Shown here: one piece after another, positions 46,125-54,748 of the stretch
Layout: each line of letters begins with the position of its first letter
Position numbering within the stretch: the stretch's first letter is position 1
NCBI GenBank assembly: GCA_025980765.1
Contig: JAICXB010000003.1
Coordinates: 1-64,000, forward strand
Origin: Terriglobales bacterium
GTDB taxonomy: Bacteria > Acidobacteriota > Terriglobia > Terriglobales > Acidobacteriaceae
Direction of reading: 5' to 3'
DNA length: 64,000 nucleotides
Program-made: the position numbers and the translations under genes
The notes under the pieces: generated by a model
What the model was told of the DNA's origin: nothing
The model's database searches: none
The model's input: the letters and a program-made list of their open reading frames with translations, nothing else

Positions 46125-46255
46125 AAAGCTTCGAAGCTACGAAGCCTCGAAGCTGCGAAGCTAAAATCTCATCGACTCCTGCTGATGGACCGCCTACGAC
46201 AGAAGCCTGGCGAATCTCAGCTTCGTGGCCTCGAAGCTTCGTGGCTTCGCGGCTC
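46125..46255. repeat. GCTTCGAAGC/AGCTTCGTGGC fold-back array
   Basis: GAAAGCTTCGAAGCTACGAAG and AGCCTCGAAGCTGCGAAGC on the left, CAGCTTCGTGGCCTCGAAGC and TTCGTGGCTTCGCGGC on the right. It lies between hpnJ upstream region and the TolC-like stop. Confidence 0.7.
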
Positions 46256-47537
46256 ATTGCGACAATGCCCATTGCTCCAGTTCTCCAGTCTGCTTCAGCA
46301 ACTGCATCTGCGCTTTTTCAAGTTCGTACGTCGTATCGAGCAGGGCAGAGTATTTGTCGTTCGCGTCAAGCTGTGCCTGTTCCTGATCGCGCAGCGTGGC
46401 CTGGCCGGCATCGAGCTTTGCCTGGACCGCCTCCATGTTGTTCTGCGAGAGTTGGTACTCAAGCCGGGCCACATCGCGCGCGGCGCTGAGCTGAGCGACT
46501 GAGCGCTGCAGCTTGATGGTCTCAGTCGACACTTGCTCTTTTGCCGCATCCACGTCCTTGTGTGCGCGCAGGGCATCGGCGTACGCGGCTTCACTGTGGT
46601 CCTTCTGTCCCTTGTTGAGAAAAGGAACACGGATTTCAACACCGATGGCGCCATTGTTGCGGCGGAAGGTTTTGTAATAGAGATCGTAATTGTTGTATTT
46701 GGTAAAACGCGCGTACTGTCCGACCAGATCGACCGCCGGATAAAGCTGCTTGTGCTCGCCGCGGGCCTGGAACAGCTTGGCATCGGCAATACTCTGCGCG
46801 CTCTTCACTGCCGGGCTGAAATTCAGGGCGCGCGTGGTCAGGTCGGCGTCTTGCGAGATCTCGGGCAGACGGGGAATGGACTCTGTGACCGTATCGAATT
46901 CTTTGGCCGGAATGCCGGTGAGCTGCGAGAGTCGCGTTCGCAAAGTATCGACAGTGGCGTTGAGTTCGGCGATTTTGAGGCGCACGCGCGCCGTGCTCAA
47001 TTTGGCGCGGGTGGCTTCAATGGCGGAATCCACTCCGGCCTGAATCCTTTGGGCGGTGATCTGCTCGAACTTCAGCGACGCCTGCTCCTGCTGCTTCAAA
47101 ATGGACAGCGAGGACTGAGTCTCGTCGAGCTGGGAATAATCCAAAGCAGTCTCCAGAATCACCTGATCTTTCTTGTCTTCTTTGTTCAACCCGGCTGCCT
47201 TCCAGTCACTGCGCGCGGCTTTAACAAACTCGCGCTGGGCGAAGTTGAGCAGCAGGCTGGTTGAGCTGACTTTGAAGATCGACGGCTCACCCAGCGGGAA
47301 TCCGAAGGAGTAGGCCAGTCCCGAGCCGAAATACACTTGCGGAATGTACTGGTCTTTTGCCTCGAGAAGGCTGGCATAGACGCGTTGCTCGTCGGCCTTA
47401 GCGGCCATGATTGCCGTGCTGTTGCGGATCGCCATCTCGATGGCGCGCCTGAAGGGCACGGGCTCTGCAAAAGCAAGTGAGTTGATGAGGATCAGCGACA
47501 GAAAAATGGAGAGGGCACGAACTGATTTCTCAAACAT
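46254..47537 (-). CDS. TolC-family outer-membrane efflux protein
   Basis: The product has 427 residues with a signal peptide (ALSIFLSLILINSLAFAE). It has two long helical repeats typical of TolC-like proteins, with coiled segments such as QVSTETIKLQRSVAQLSAARDVARLEYQLSQNNMEAVQAKLDAGQATLRDQEQAQLDANDKYSALLDTTYEL. It should form a trimeric outer-membrane channel for an inner-membrane pump. No pump is adjacent; the MacB-like permeases at 9.6 and 17 kb are possible partners, though distant. Confidence 0.88.
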   Translation of the reverse strand: MFEKSVRALSIFLSLILINSLAFAEPVPFRRAIEMAIRNSTAIMAAKADEQRVYASLLEAKDQYIPQVYFGSGLAYSFGFPLGEPSIFKVSSTSLLLNFAQREFVKAARSDWKAAGLNKEDKKDQVILETALDYSQLDETQSSLSILKQQEQASLKFEQITAQRIQAGVDSAIEATRAKLSTARVRLKIAELNATVDTLRTRLSQLTGIPAKEFDTVTESIPRLPEISQDADLTTRALNFSPAVKSAQSIADAKLFQARGEHKQLYPAVDLVGQYARFTKYNNYDLYYKTFRRNNGAIGVEIRVPFLNKGQKDHSEAAYADALRAHKDVDAAKEQVSTETIKLQRSVAQLSAARDVARLEYQLSQNNMEAVQAKLDAGQATLRDQEQAQLDANDKYSALLDTTYELEKAQMQLLKQTGELEQWALSQ

Positions 47538-47570
47538 GGGCCGAAATTCTAAATGGATTTCGGCACGAAC

Positions 47571-47640
47571 AGTACCATCTGCGGTAGTGGATGGGCCTGC
47601 GACTTGTGCGCACGCCCCATCTGCTCACGCAGATGGTACT
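47571..47640. repeat. ACCATCTGCGGTAG-type inverted repeat
   Basis: AGTACCATCTGCG on the left and CGCAGATGGTACT on the right are perfect 13-base outer arms; inner bases pair imperfectly (GGATGGGC with GCCCCATC). The core resembles the repeat at 24553-24613. Confidence 0.7.
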
Positions 47641-47649
47641 GACTCGCAG

Positions 47650-48234
47650 TTACCGTCTGCCGTTGTATCCCTGCTGATAGCCCTGTTCGTAGGCTTGGCG
47701 GTAAGCGGCCTTGTATTGGTTCCGGTCGCCGCCGCTGTAACCGTTGCTGGCATTTTTGTAATTGTCGTCGTGAGTTGGACGGAAGCTGTGACCGGACTGG
47801 CGATCGCTGCGTCCATCATTCAATCCGTCGCGATAACCGAATTGCTGGGCAGCTCGCGATCCGTTGGCGTATCCGCCATTCCGGCCAGGATTGCCGTATG
47901 CTCCGGGGCCGCGGTCGTCGCGATCATAATCGCGATCCCTGTCCCGGTCTCTGTCACGGTCGCCGCGGACGCTATCGTAACCGCGGTTATAGCCATCGTT
48001 GAATGCTTGGCGGTCGTCGCGCTCGCGGTAGTGTTCAGCGCCGTGAGGGTGCCGAGCGCGCCTGCTGGCGGCATCATTGCGGCCCTGCTGAAAGCCGGCG
48101 TTATATGCGGCACGGTCGTCGCGGTCATGCTGATAATCGAAACGTCCGTTCGGGTTGGGCCAGGTTTGTGCCGCCAACCATCCCGAGCTAAGCAGCAACG
48201 TGGTACCAAGCGTGAACGTCTTGAGAAATTTCAC
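47650..48234 (-). CDS. Secreted Asp/Arg-rich tandem paralogue, copy 1
   Basis: The product has 194 residues from a GTG (GGAGG upstream). Signal peptide KFLKTFTLGTTLLLSSGWLAAQ. The mature part has YNAGFQQGRNDA, AFNDGYNRGYDS, an RD repeat (RDRDRDRDRDYDRDD) and FGYRDGLNDGRSD, YRQAYEQGYQQGYNGRR: several A/GY-x-x-G units. It is about 60% like the next gene. I recognise no family; an extracellular, perhaps metal- or polyanion-binding role is possible. Confidence 0.7.
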   Translation of the reverse strand: MKFLKTFTLGTTLLLSSGWLAAQTWPNPNGRFDYQHDRDDRAAYNAGFQQGRNDAASRRARHPHGAEHYRERDDRQAFNDGYNRGYDSVRGDRDRDRDRDRDYDRDDRGPGAYGNPGRNGGYANGSRAAQQFGYRDGLNDGRSDRQSGHSFRPTHDDNYKNASNGYSGGDRNQYKAAYRQAYEQGYQQGYNGRR

Positions 48235-48423
48235 AGTTCTGTCCTCCAGCGAAGTGGCACGGCAATTTGGTGATCTTACCCGAATCAAACACGTCTTTTG
48301 ATTGGGAGTTGCCTCGGGTAAGCAAGCAGTTACCATCAATTTTGTTGGTGGAGTTGTGTGATGCAAGGTGGGAAGCAGGGGTGACATTGGCTGAGGCGGC
48401 ACAGCGACAAAGCATCGTTAAAA

Positions 48424-48446
48424 GAGACGGGGCATTGCCCCGTCTC
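48424..48446 (-). terminator. Rho-independent terminator after the second paralogue
   Basis: GAGACGGGGC and GCCCCGTCTC pair perfectly over ATT. On the minus strand, TTTTAA follows. It ends the gene at 48471 and separates the two paralogues. Confidence 0.75.
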
Positions 48447-48470
48447 TATGAAAACTAAACAGGATCGTGG

Positions 48471-49133
48471 TTACCGTCGGCCGTAATACCCCTGCTGATA
48501 TCCCTGTTCGTATGCCTGGCGGTATTGGGCTTTGTACTGATCCCGATCCCCGGAGCTCCAGCCGTTGGCCGCAGCCTTGTAGTTGGGATCATGAGTTGGA
48601 CGAAAGCTGTGGCCAGTCTGATGGTCGCTGCGTCCGTCGTTCATGCCATCGCGATAGCCGAACTGCTGGGCCGCTCGCGATTGATTCTGGTAACCGCCCT
48701 GACGAGGATCGTTGTCGCGATCATGGTCTCTGTCTCGATTGCGGTCCCAATTATGGTCACGGTCATGGTCCCGGTCTCGATCGTGATCTCGATCCCAGTC
48801 ATGATCGTGGTCTCGGTCCTGATATTGAGCGCGGTCATCGCGGCCATCATCGCCACTGCGGGGGTGAGCGCTGTCATAGCCGCGATTGTAGCCGTCATTG
48901 AAAGCTTGCCGGTCATCGTTCTCGCGATACAGATATCCGACTTGCGCGTGACGGGCATGGCCATCCTGGGCATCGTCCTGCCCATGCTGGAAGCCGGTGC
49001 GAAACGCGGCGCGGTCGTCCCGATTTCCCTGTGCGTTGAAGTTCCCGTTCTGGGCTGACCAACTCTGTGCGGCGAGCCATCCCGAGCTCAGCAGCAACGT
49101 GGTACCAAGCGCGAACGTCTTTAGAAATTTCAC
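48471..49133 (-). CDS. Secreted His/Asp/Arg-rich tandem paralogue, copy 2
   Basis: The product has 220 residues from a GTG with GGAGG upstream. Signal peptide KFLKTFALGTTLLLSSGWLAAQ is nearly identical to copy 1. The centre is a 40-residue stretch of HD, RD and ND pairs (for example DRDHDWDRDHDRDRDHD), which could bind metals. The ends (FGYRDGMNDGRSD, YRQAYEQGYQQGYYGRR) match copy 1. A recent tandem duplication with a changed repeat in the centre. Function unknown. Confidence 0.7.
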   Translation of the reverse strand: MKFLKTFALGTTLLLSSGWLAAQSWSAQNGNFNAQGNRDDRAAFRTGFQHGQDDAQDGHARHAQVGYLYRENDDRQAFNDGYNRGYDSAHPRSGDDGRDDRAQYQDRDHDHDWDRDHDRDRDHDRDHNWDRNRDRDHDRDNDPRQGGYQNQSRAAQQFGYRDGMNDGRSDHQTGHSFRPTHDPNYKAAANGWSSGDRDQYKAQYRQAYEQGYQQGYYGRR

Positions 49134-49321
49134 GGTGGTGTCCTCCATGGCAAAAGGCCACAGTTGTTGCGTGAATCTTAACCTCACTCGGCAGTTGCTT
49201 CAGATGGGAATTCGCCCGCATCACTACACCAATGGTCACGGCCCAAAGTGCGGCTGCGCAGCATTTCTTGAAGATAGCTGCGCGATGCTTAGAGGCCGAT
49301 CACAAAATCCAGCATTGTGCT

Positions 49322-49345
49322 GGCGGGCATGAAAGCCCGCCTTTT
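49322..49345 (+). terminator. Hairpin with T run in the paralogue upstream gap
   Basis: GGCGGGC pairs with GCCCGCC over ATGAAA and TTTT follows on the plus strand. No plus-strand gene ends here, so the sense is unclear; it may also be a dispersed intergenic palindrome. The rest of the 234-base gap 49134-49367 shows nothing else. Confidence 0.45.
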
Positions 49346-49367
49346 ATGGAGTGGCGGTGGAACGCAG

Positions 49368-49772
49368 CTATTGCTGTACGCGCGTCTTCAGCAGTTGCGT
49401 GCCGCTGGGAGCGGCGGCTGTCGCGTTGTCTTCCGCTGTGATGAAGAGATCGAAGCTCTTGGCCGGGGTTACACCCTCGAATTCACCTTTGAGTTGGTCT
49501 CCAAGCTTTAGCTCGCCGAGGTTCTGCGCCGGCTGTCCATTCGGCTGCACCCACACCACGTAGGTGTTTTTTGCTGGACTTAAGTTCGCGGGCTTGGCGA
49601 GGTTGTACACCTTGAGCGAGAGCTTCGTATTCCCATTATGGTCATGATCGGTTTCCAGCTTCCCGCTCGCTGCGGGTACCGATGGATCATTGGTGAGGTG
49701 GTAAGTCTTGGCCGAGCAAACCAGGGCGAACAGGAAAATTGGCAACAGGGTAACGACAATGCGGCGCTTCAT
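49368..49772 (-). CDS. Small secreted beta-sandwich protein
   Basis: The product has 134 residues with a signal peptide (RRIVVTLLPIFLFALVCSAK). The mature part (YNLAKPANLSPAKNTYVVWVQPNGQPAQNLGELKLGDQLKGEFEGVTPAKSFDLFITAEDN) resembles the C-terminal domain of anti-sigma K factors, which has the pattern Y-x-V-W-V-x-x-x-G, but the membrane helix and N-terminal anti-sigma domain are missing. A role in the periplasm is likely; details unknown. Confidence 0.6.
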   Translation of the reverse strand: MKRRIVVTLLPIFLFALVCSAKTYHLTNDPSVPAASGKLETDHDHNGNTKLSLKVYNLAKPANLSPAKNTYVVWVQPNGQPAQNLGELKLGDQLKGEFEGVTPAKSFDLFITAEDNATAAAPSGTQLLKTRVQQ

Positions 49773-49836
49773 AGCCCTAAGAAGATGCGGGTAGAAGGGG
49801 CGGGGTGGCCTGCTGCTTCATTCCGAGCGCAGTCCA

Positions 49837-49902
49837 TTACGTCCACTTCCTCCATAACGTCCATTCGTGTGGACGTGATGGACGTAGTGGACGTGATGGA
49901 CC
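49837..49902. repeat. ACGTCCA/TGGACGT array
   Basis: Two ACGTCCA words are followed by four TGGACGT-type words (GTGGACGTGATGGACGTAG, then again), in inverted orientation. It lies just beyond the UDP-glucuronate decarboxylase stop. Confidence 0.65.
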
Positions 49903-49908
49903 GATTGA

Positions 49909-50868
49909 TCACACCGCTGCGGTTTCCGCTTTGCGCTCCAGCTCAATCGCCCTTTCGAAGTACTCCATTGAGAGCCGCAGGCCGGCGGCGAGATCGATTT
50001 TCGGTTCCCAATTCAGCAGGCGCTTGGCCTTGCCGATGTCGGGGCGGCGCTGCTTGGGATCGTCTACCGGCAGTGGTTCGAAGGTGATTCGGCTTTTCGA
50101 GCCAGTTACTTCCAGCACCTTGTGGGCGCAGTCGAGAATTGTGAACTCCACCGGATTGCCAATGTTCGTCGGCAGATGCTCGTCGGTACGCGACAGCCGC
50201 AGGATGCCTTCGATTTCGTCACTCACGTAGCAGAAGCTGCGGGTCTGAGAGCCATCTCCGTAAACCGTGAGATCGTCGCCGCGCAAGGCCTGCTTCATGA
50301 AATTCGAGATCACGCGGCCGTCGTTCAATTGGAGTCGCGGGCCGTAGGTATTGAAGATGCGCACAATGTGCGTGTCCACCTTGTGATATCGCAGATACGC
50401 CATAGTCATCGCCTCGGCAAAGCGTTTGGATTCGTCATATACCGAGCGTGGACCGATTGGGTTCACGTTGCCCCAATAGCTCTCCGGCTGAGGATGCACA
50501 GTGGGATCGCCGTAGCATTCGGAGGTCGAAGCCAGCAGGTACTTCGCCCCGGACTTCTTCGCAATTTCGAGACAGTTGACGCTGCCGTAAGAACCGACTT
50601 TCAACGTTTCGATTCCATGATTCGAGTAATCCACCGGGCTGGCCGGCGAGGCGAAGTGAAACACGTAATCGACTCGCCCAATGTCGAACGGTTCGCTGAC
50701 GTCGAGCTGCTGGAATTCGAACTTCGCGTTGTTTTGCAGTTGTTCCAGGTTCTCTAAACGACCGGTGAGCAGGTTATCGACGCCGATGACGGAGTCGCCT
50801 TCGGCGACCAGCCGGTCACACAAATGCGAACCTACGAAACCTGCTGCTCCCGTTACTAACACTCTCAT
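49909..50868 (-). CDS. UDP-glucuronate decarboxylase-type NAD-dependent sugar epimerase
   Basis: The product has 319 residues with the extended short-chain dehydrogenase fold: [20 protein letters not shown] (GxxGxxG), [70 protein letters not shown] (Tyr-x3-Lys), RIFNTYGPR and [16 protein letters not shown]. The ASPASP motif and SECYGDP are typical of UDP-xylose synthase, which converts UDP-glucuronate into UDP-xylose. It supplies activated sugar for glycans, and a glycosyltransferase is 2.6 kb away. Confidence 0.9.
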   Translation of the reverse strand: MRVLVTGAAGFVGSHLCDRLVAEGDSVIGVDNLLTGRLENLEQLQNNAKFEFQQLDVSEPFDIGRVDYVFHFASPASPVDYSNHGIETLKVGSYGSVNCLEIAKKSGAKYLLASTSECYGDPTVHPQPESYWGNVNPIGPRSVYDESKRFAEAMTMAYLRYHKVDTHIVRIFNTYGPRLQLNDGRVISNFMKQALRGDDLTVYGDGSQTRSFCYVSDEIEGILRLSRTDEHLPTNIGNPVEFTILDCAHKVLEVTGSKSRITFEPLPVDDPKQRRPDIGKAKRLLNWEPKIDLAAGLRLSMEYFERAIELERKAETAAV

Positions 50869-50973
50869 CAGTCAACTCCTTTTGATTCCAAAAAAGGAAC
50901 TCTGCCCTGCTGCAGCTTTGGATGGTCTGCCACAGCGATTCGTTGGCCTTTCCCCAAGCGCAGCGACAAAACC

Positions 50974-51130
50974 TTTTCAACACGGAGGACACGGAGTACA
51001 CAGAGGACGATCATTATCGCCTGCGATATATCGGAGGGGTGGGTACTTCTGAACCCTCTTCACTCATCGGCTCACCCGGCTGGATTGGCTGATCCCCCTC
51101 TGTGACCTCCGTGCCCTCCGTGTTCAACGC
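50974..51130. repeat. CACGGAG-type inverted repeat, copy 4
   Basis: TTTTCAACACGGAGGACACGG on the left and CCTCCGTGCCCTCCGTGTTCAA on the right mirror each other in the 440-base gap between the decarboxylase and the next gene; the remaining bases hold no gene I can support. Confidence 0.7.
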
Positions 51131-51308
51131 TTTCCGACTCTGCCGGCAGAATGTCTCGTAAATCGCTGAAAACAGAAGGCCTCCAGAAGAACAGAGTCCC
51201 CCGTAATCTTTTGGGACTAAGTAATTCCTGATTAACTCACCCGCAAGACAAGCCAGCACCAAGCAAGACCCGGCGCGACCCCCAGCGCTGCCCCACGGAG
51301 AAAAACCA

Positions 51309-53405
51309 ATGCGTTCTATCCCCCTGGTCTTCTGCCTTTTGGCCGGCAATTACTTGACAGCATTCACTGCACCTCTCACTGTCACCCCAACTACGACGCT
51401 CACCGCGGAACGGAGCAATAATACCAGCGCCGCAGACCTCTTCACGGGCACTACAAACGGCGACATTGCGGCCGGGAACGTCAGCAAGCTTTCGATCCGT
51501 TCCATGCTCTACTCGGGCTCAACCACCAAGGTATATGCCAACTGGGTGCCGTGGTGGGGCGGAAGTAACCATATCAACATCGGCTACTCATCGAGTGATC
51601 CGACCGAAGTGCATCGCCAGGTCACCGACATGATCAGCCGCGGGATTGACGGCATCGTTGTCGATTGGTATTCCACCGGATCTCTGGACCGCGCGACTGT
51701 CGTGATGCGTCAGGAGATTGAGAAGCATCCCGGATTCGTGTTCGCGCTGATGCCGGATTCCGGCGCCTATGGAGGCTTAGCGGATCCCACGCAAAAGCTC
51801 ATCAACGACGTGAATTATGCCGCCGGATCTTACTTCTTGTCTCCCAATTACATGAAGGTGAATGGCCGGCCGGTGCTGTTTCCATTTGGACTCGAACAGT
51901 ATCCGATCGATTGGACGCGAGTGGTGGCCAACATTCAGGGAAACCCCATTTTCATTGATCGCAACGTTTCCGGCTTCAGCTATGCCGACTCGAGCGGCGG
52001 CTACGCCTGGGGACCATCTTCCACCGGCACCGGCTACTGGGACTTTTTCTATCCCAGCGCGATCAAGACGAAGATGCCGACCTACGGTTCAGTCTCGAAA
52101 GGTTTCAACGATTCTCTGGCATCCTGGGGCCAGAACCGCTTCGTCGATCAACAATGCGGACAGCGTTGGCTTACCACCTTCGCTGAGGCTAACAAGTATT
52201 ACTCCACTTCGTTGCCGCTGCCTTATATGCAGCTAGTCACCTGGAACGACTATGAAGAAGGCACGGAAATTGAGTCTGGAATCGACAATTGCGTGTCCCT
52301 CAACTCCCAAGTGGTGGGTAACGAATTGAGCTGGACCGTGACTGGCCAGGAAAACACCATTGATCACTACACGGTATTCATCTCCCTCGATGGAGAGAAC
52401 CTGATGGACCTGGTCGACGTGCCGGTAAGCACTCACTCCATCGACCTGACGAAATATGCACTCGCTCCAGCCAATTACACCCTGTACGTGAAGGCAATGG
52501 GGAAGGCATCGATTCGCAACCAGATCTCTGGCGCTACTTCCTACGATGTGCAGTCTAGCGATGGAAGCACCATCACAGCGACGCCGCAATCGCTCAACGT
52601 GCAAGGTGCGTTCCAAACGACAGTTCAAGTCGGCGTGAGCTCTGCGAATGCGTCCAACTCTGTCGCGCTGAGCGTTTCCGGGCTGCCTTCCGGAGTCACC
52701 GCCAGCTTCGCGCCGGCAACGGTGACGGGTTCGGCATCTTCGGTCCTGACCCTGGCATCGAGCGCATCCATTCCCGCGGGCAGTTACCCGCTTTCCATTA
52801 CGGGAATCAGCGGGAGCGGGGGCATGACTCAAGGCGCAACGGTGACCTTGAACGTGGCGCTGGCCCCGCCGGCAAACCCGGACTTTTCTCTCTCTGTTGC
52901 CGACCCGGGCGCTCCGATTCATGCCGGCCAGTCCGCGTCTTACACCCTGGCCATGAATGCCCAAAACGGGTTTACCGGAAACGTTTCCTTCGCCTGCACG
53001 GGACTGCCGGCGGGAGCAACTTGCAACTTTAGCGCAAATCCGATGATGTTGAATGGCAGCAATTCGTCCACGACTTTGCAGATTGTCACAACGGGACTGA
53101 CTGCCCGCCTGATGAGCGGCCCTTTGGGCAGGAGCACCTTGACTTGCCTGCTCTTCGGCGGCGTTTCGATATTCGGGATGTTTTTGGGTGGAGGAAGCAC
53201 TGCGCCCCGTAAGCATCCTCTACTGATGGTCCTGCTCTCTGCCGTACTGCTGATGGGAATTGGTTGTGGAGGAAACGCGGCTAGCCCATCCAATCCACCG
53301 CCGCCCGCCGCTACTGCTACCCCGTCCGGCACCTACAACGTGACCGTCACTGCAAAGTCGGGATCGGTCCAGCACTCCGCGGTTGCGCAGATAGTGGTGC
53401 AGTAA
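51309..53405 (+). CDS. Secreted GH99/GH71-like glycosidase with an interrupted Ig-like C-terminus
   Basis: The product has 698 residues with a signal peptide (IPLVFCLLAGNYLTAFTA). Residues about 60-330 are a TIM-barrel of the GH99/GH71 type: KVYANWVPWWGG, HRQVTDMISRGIDGIVVDWYS, HPGFVFALMPDSG, GRPVLFPFG and MQLVTWNDYEEGTEIESG, the last holding acidic residues. A fibronectin-like part (340-420) and Ig-like domains follow. Near residue 600 the last domain is interrupted by two hydrophobic helices with KHP between and a lipobox-like MGIGCGG before its end (GTYNVTVTAKSGSVQHSAVAQIVVQ). GH99 enzymes act on mannans. It may be cell-surface anchored. Confidence 0.75.
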   Translation: MRSIPLVFCLLAGNYLTAFTAPLTVTPTTTLTAERSNNTSAADLFTGTTNGDIAAGNVSKLSIRSMLYSGSTTKVYANWVPWWGGSNHINIGYSSSDPTEVHRQVTDMISRGIDGIVVDWYSTGSLDRATVVMRQEIEKHPGFVFALMPDSGAYGGLADPTQKLINDVNYAAGSYFLSPNYMKVNGRPVLFPFGLEQYPIDWTRVVANIQGNPIFIDRNVSGFSYADSSGGYAWGPSSTGTGYWDFFYPSAIKTKMPTYGSVSKGFNDSLASWGQNRFVDQQCGQRWLTTFAEANKYYSTSLPLPYMQLVTWNDYEEGTEIESGIDNCVSLNSQVVGNELSWTVTGQENTIDHYTVFISLDGENLMDLVDVPVSTHSIDLTKYALAPANYTLYVKAMGKASIRNQISGATSYDVQSSDGSTITATPQSLNVQGAFQTTVQVGVSSANASNSVALSVSGLPSGVTASFAPATVTGSASSVLTLASSASIPAGSYPLSITGISGSGGMTQGATVTLNVALAPPANPDFSLSVADPGAPIHAGQSASYTLAMNAQNGFTGNVSFACTGLPAGATCNFSANPMMLNGSNSSTTLQIVTTGLTARLMSGPLGRSTLTCLLFGGVSIFGMFLGGGSTAPRKHPLLMVLLSAVLLMGIGCGGNAASPSNPPPPAATATPSGTYNVTVTAKSGSVQHSAVAQIVVQ

Positions 53406-53414
53406 GCGAAACAT

Positions 53415-53439
53415 GGATGCGGGCGCCTCGCCCGCATCC
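53415..53439. terminator. Bidirectional terminator between convergent genes
   Basis: GGATGCGGGCG pairs with CGCCCGCATCC over CCT, 10 bases after the plus-strand stop and 24 before the minus-strand stop. ACGTTTG follows on plus. The 11-pair stem is strong. Confidence 0.7.
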
Positions 53440-53462
53440 ACGTTTGAATATGGAATTGCAGC

Positions 53463-54701
53463 TCAGGATCTGATCTTTTTCACCATGGATACGGCTTGCT
53501 CCGGGAAATAGTCGACTAACTCCCGTGGCTTTGCCCGAGCGGTCCTCTTCTTCGCGAGTTCCTCTTCGAACATTCGCAGATAGTTCCGGACAACGTTGGG
53601 CATGGTCATGTTCAGCGCGGCCTGATAGTTGCGTTGTGACATCTCGGCCAGGCGCGCGGGAGAAGCGAGAAGACTTGCGACGCGATCGGCAAACTCAGAG
53701 GCGCTGTTGACCGGGTAGAAGTCAACTGCGAGGTCTTCATCTTCCGCCATTTCGCGAAAATCCGGAATATCGGCGCAAACAATCGGCAGGCCGTATTCGG
53801 CGGCCTGATGCGCGACGCCGCTGGATCCAGTGGAGGACGAATAGGGCATCAACAGCAGCGACATCCGGCCAAAGAACTGCGGCAGATCCGCCTCTGCCAC
53901 ATACCCTGCAAATTCGATCTGCGGATTGTCACCATACTTCTCGGCGACAGACTGCATATAACCGGGAGTGATGGGATGATCGCATCCGGCAATCACTAGT
54001 TTCGCGTTTGGCACGCGGGCCGAAATTGCGGGAAACGCTTCCATCAACAGCTCCAGCCGTTTGTATGTGCCCCAATGTCCGATGGCGAGGATGCGGTGCT
54101 CCGGATTGCCCCGCAGTTTCATATTGGGAGGAGCGGGCAGCGCTGAAAAAATTCCATGCGCGCTGAAACGCGCATTTTTGGCTTTGTATTTCTCCACTAG
54201 CGTGCGGTGATACGCAGGCAGCAGCACCGTGACGGAGTTTGACATCAGCAACGCTTTCGTCGCGGTCCAGCCCGCCATCTTGTACAGACGCGGATTGCGG
54301 ACGCCGGCGTCGTCGAGACTGACGTGGTCCATTAGGTGATGAACCACGACATGGGATTGAAAGCCGGCGGCGCGCACCAGCGCAGGCGTCAGCAGCCCAG
54401 TAAAAGCTGCAGCGGGATTCTCCTGGTTGCCGAAAGTTGCAAACAGCAAGTTGAACCAGACAACATCCGGTTTCAACTCGCGGACAACTTTGAGGATGCG
54501 CCAGGGATTTGTGTAGTCGTTAAAGCGCCACGCCCGGATTACGTTGAAGCCGGGAAGCTCCTGGACTGGCCCAGGCTGTTCGTCGGCAATGACCGTCACG
54601 GTATGTGCCGGATCATCCTGCAAAGTCCGCACTACGTGATAGCCGTACTCGTTGAGCATTCGCTCGCTGGGAGGGAATGCGCTTACAAAGCAAATCTTCA
54701 T
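53463..54701 (-). CDS. GT4-type glycosyltransferase
   Basis: The product has 412 residues. GT-B fold: first domain with MKICFVSAFPPSERMLNEYG and AHTVTVIADEQPG, second with RILAIGHWGTYKRLELLMEAFPAI, AKLVIAGCDHP, QIEFAGYVAEADLPQFFGRMSLLLMPYSSSTGSSGVAHQAAEYGLPIVCADIPDF, the usual donor-site loop with the acidic end. It transfers a sugar from a nucleotide donor, retaining stereochemistry, at the inner face of the membrane. With the decarboxylase and the BcsC-like gene it may belong to exopolysaccharide synthesis. Confidence 0.88.
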   Translation of the reverse strand: MKICFVSAFPPSERMLNEYGYHVVRTLQDDPAHTVTVIADEQPGPVQELPGFNVIRAWRFNDYTNPWRILKVVRELKPDVVWFNLLFATFGNQENPAAAFTGLLTPALVRAAGFQSHVVVHHLMDHVSLDDAGVRNPRLYKMAGWTATKALLMSNSVTVLLPAYHRTLVEKYKAKNARFSAHGIFSALPAPPNMKLRGNPEHRILAIGHWGTYKRLELLMEAFPAISARVPNAKLVIAGCDHPITPGYMQSVAEKYGDNPQIEFAGYVAEADLPQFFGRMSLLLMPYSSSTGSSGVAHQAAEYGLPIVCADIPDFREMAEDEDLAVDFYPVNSASEFADRVASLLASPARLAEMSQRNYQAALNMTMPNVVRNYLRMFEEELAKKRTARAKPRELVDYFPEQAVSMVKKIRS

Positions 54702-54748
54702 GGGCCCTGGGTCCGAAGCAAAAAATTATGTTTCGTATTCAGCACTGC

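Noticed and set aside
50869-51308. Cyclic-di-GMP riboswitch before the GH99-like gene
   Set aside because: I looked for the conserved core and receptor bases and do not see them; the gap is mainly a CACGGAG repeat.
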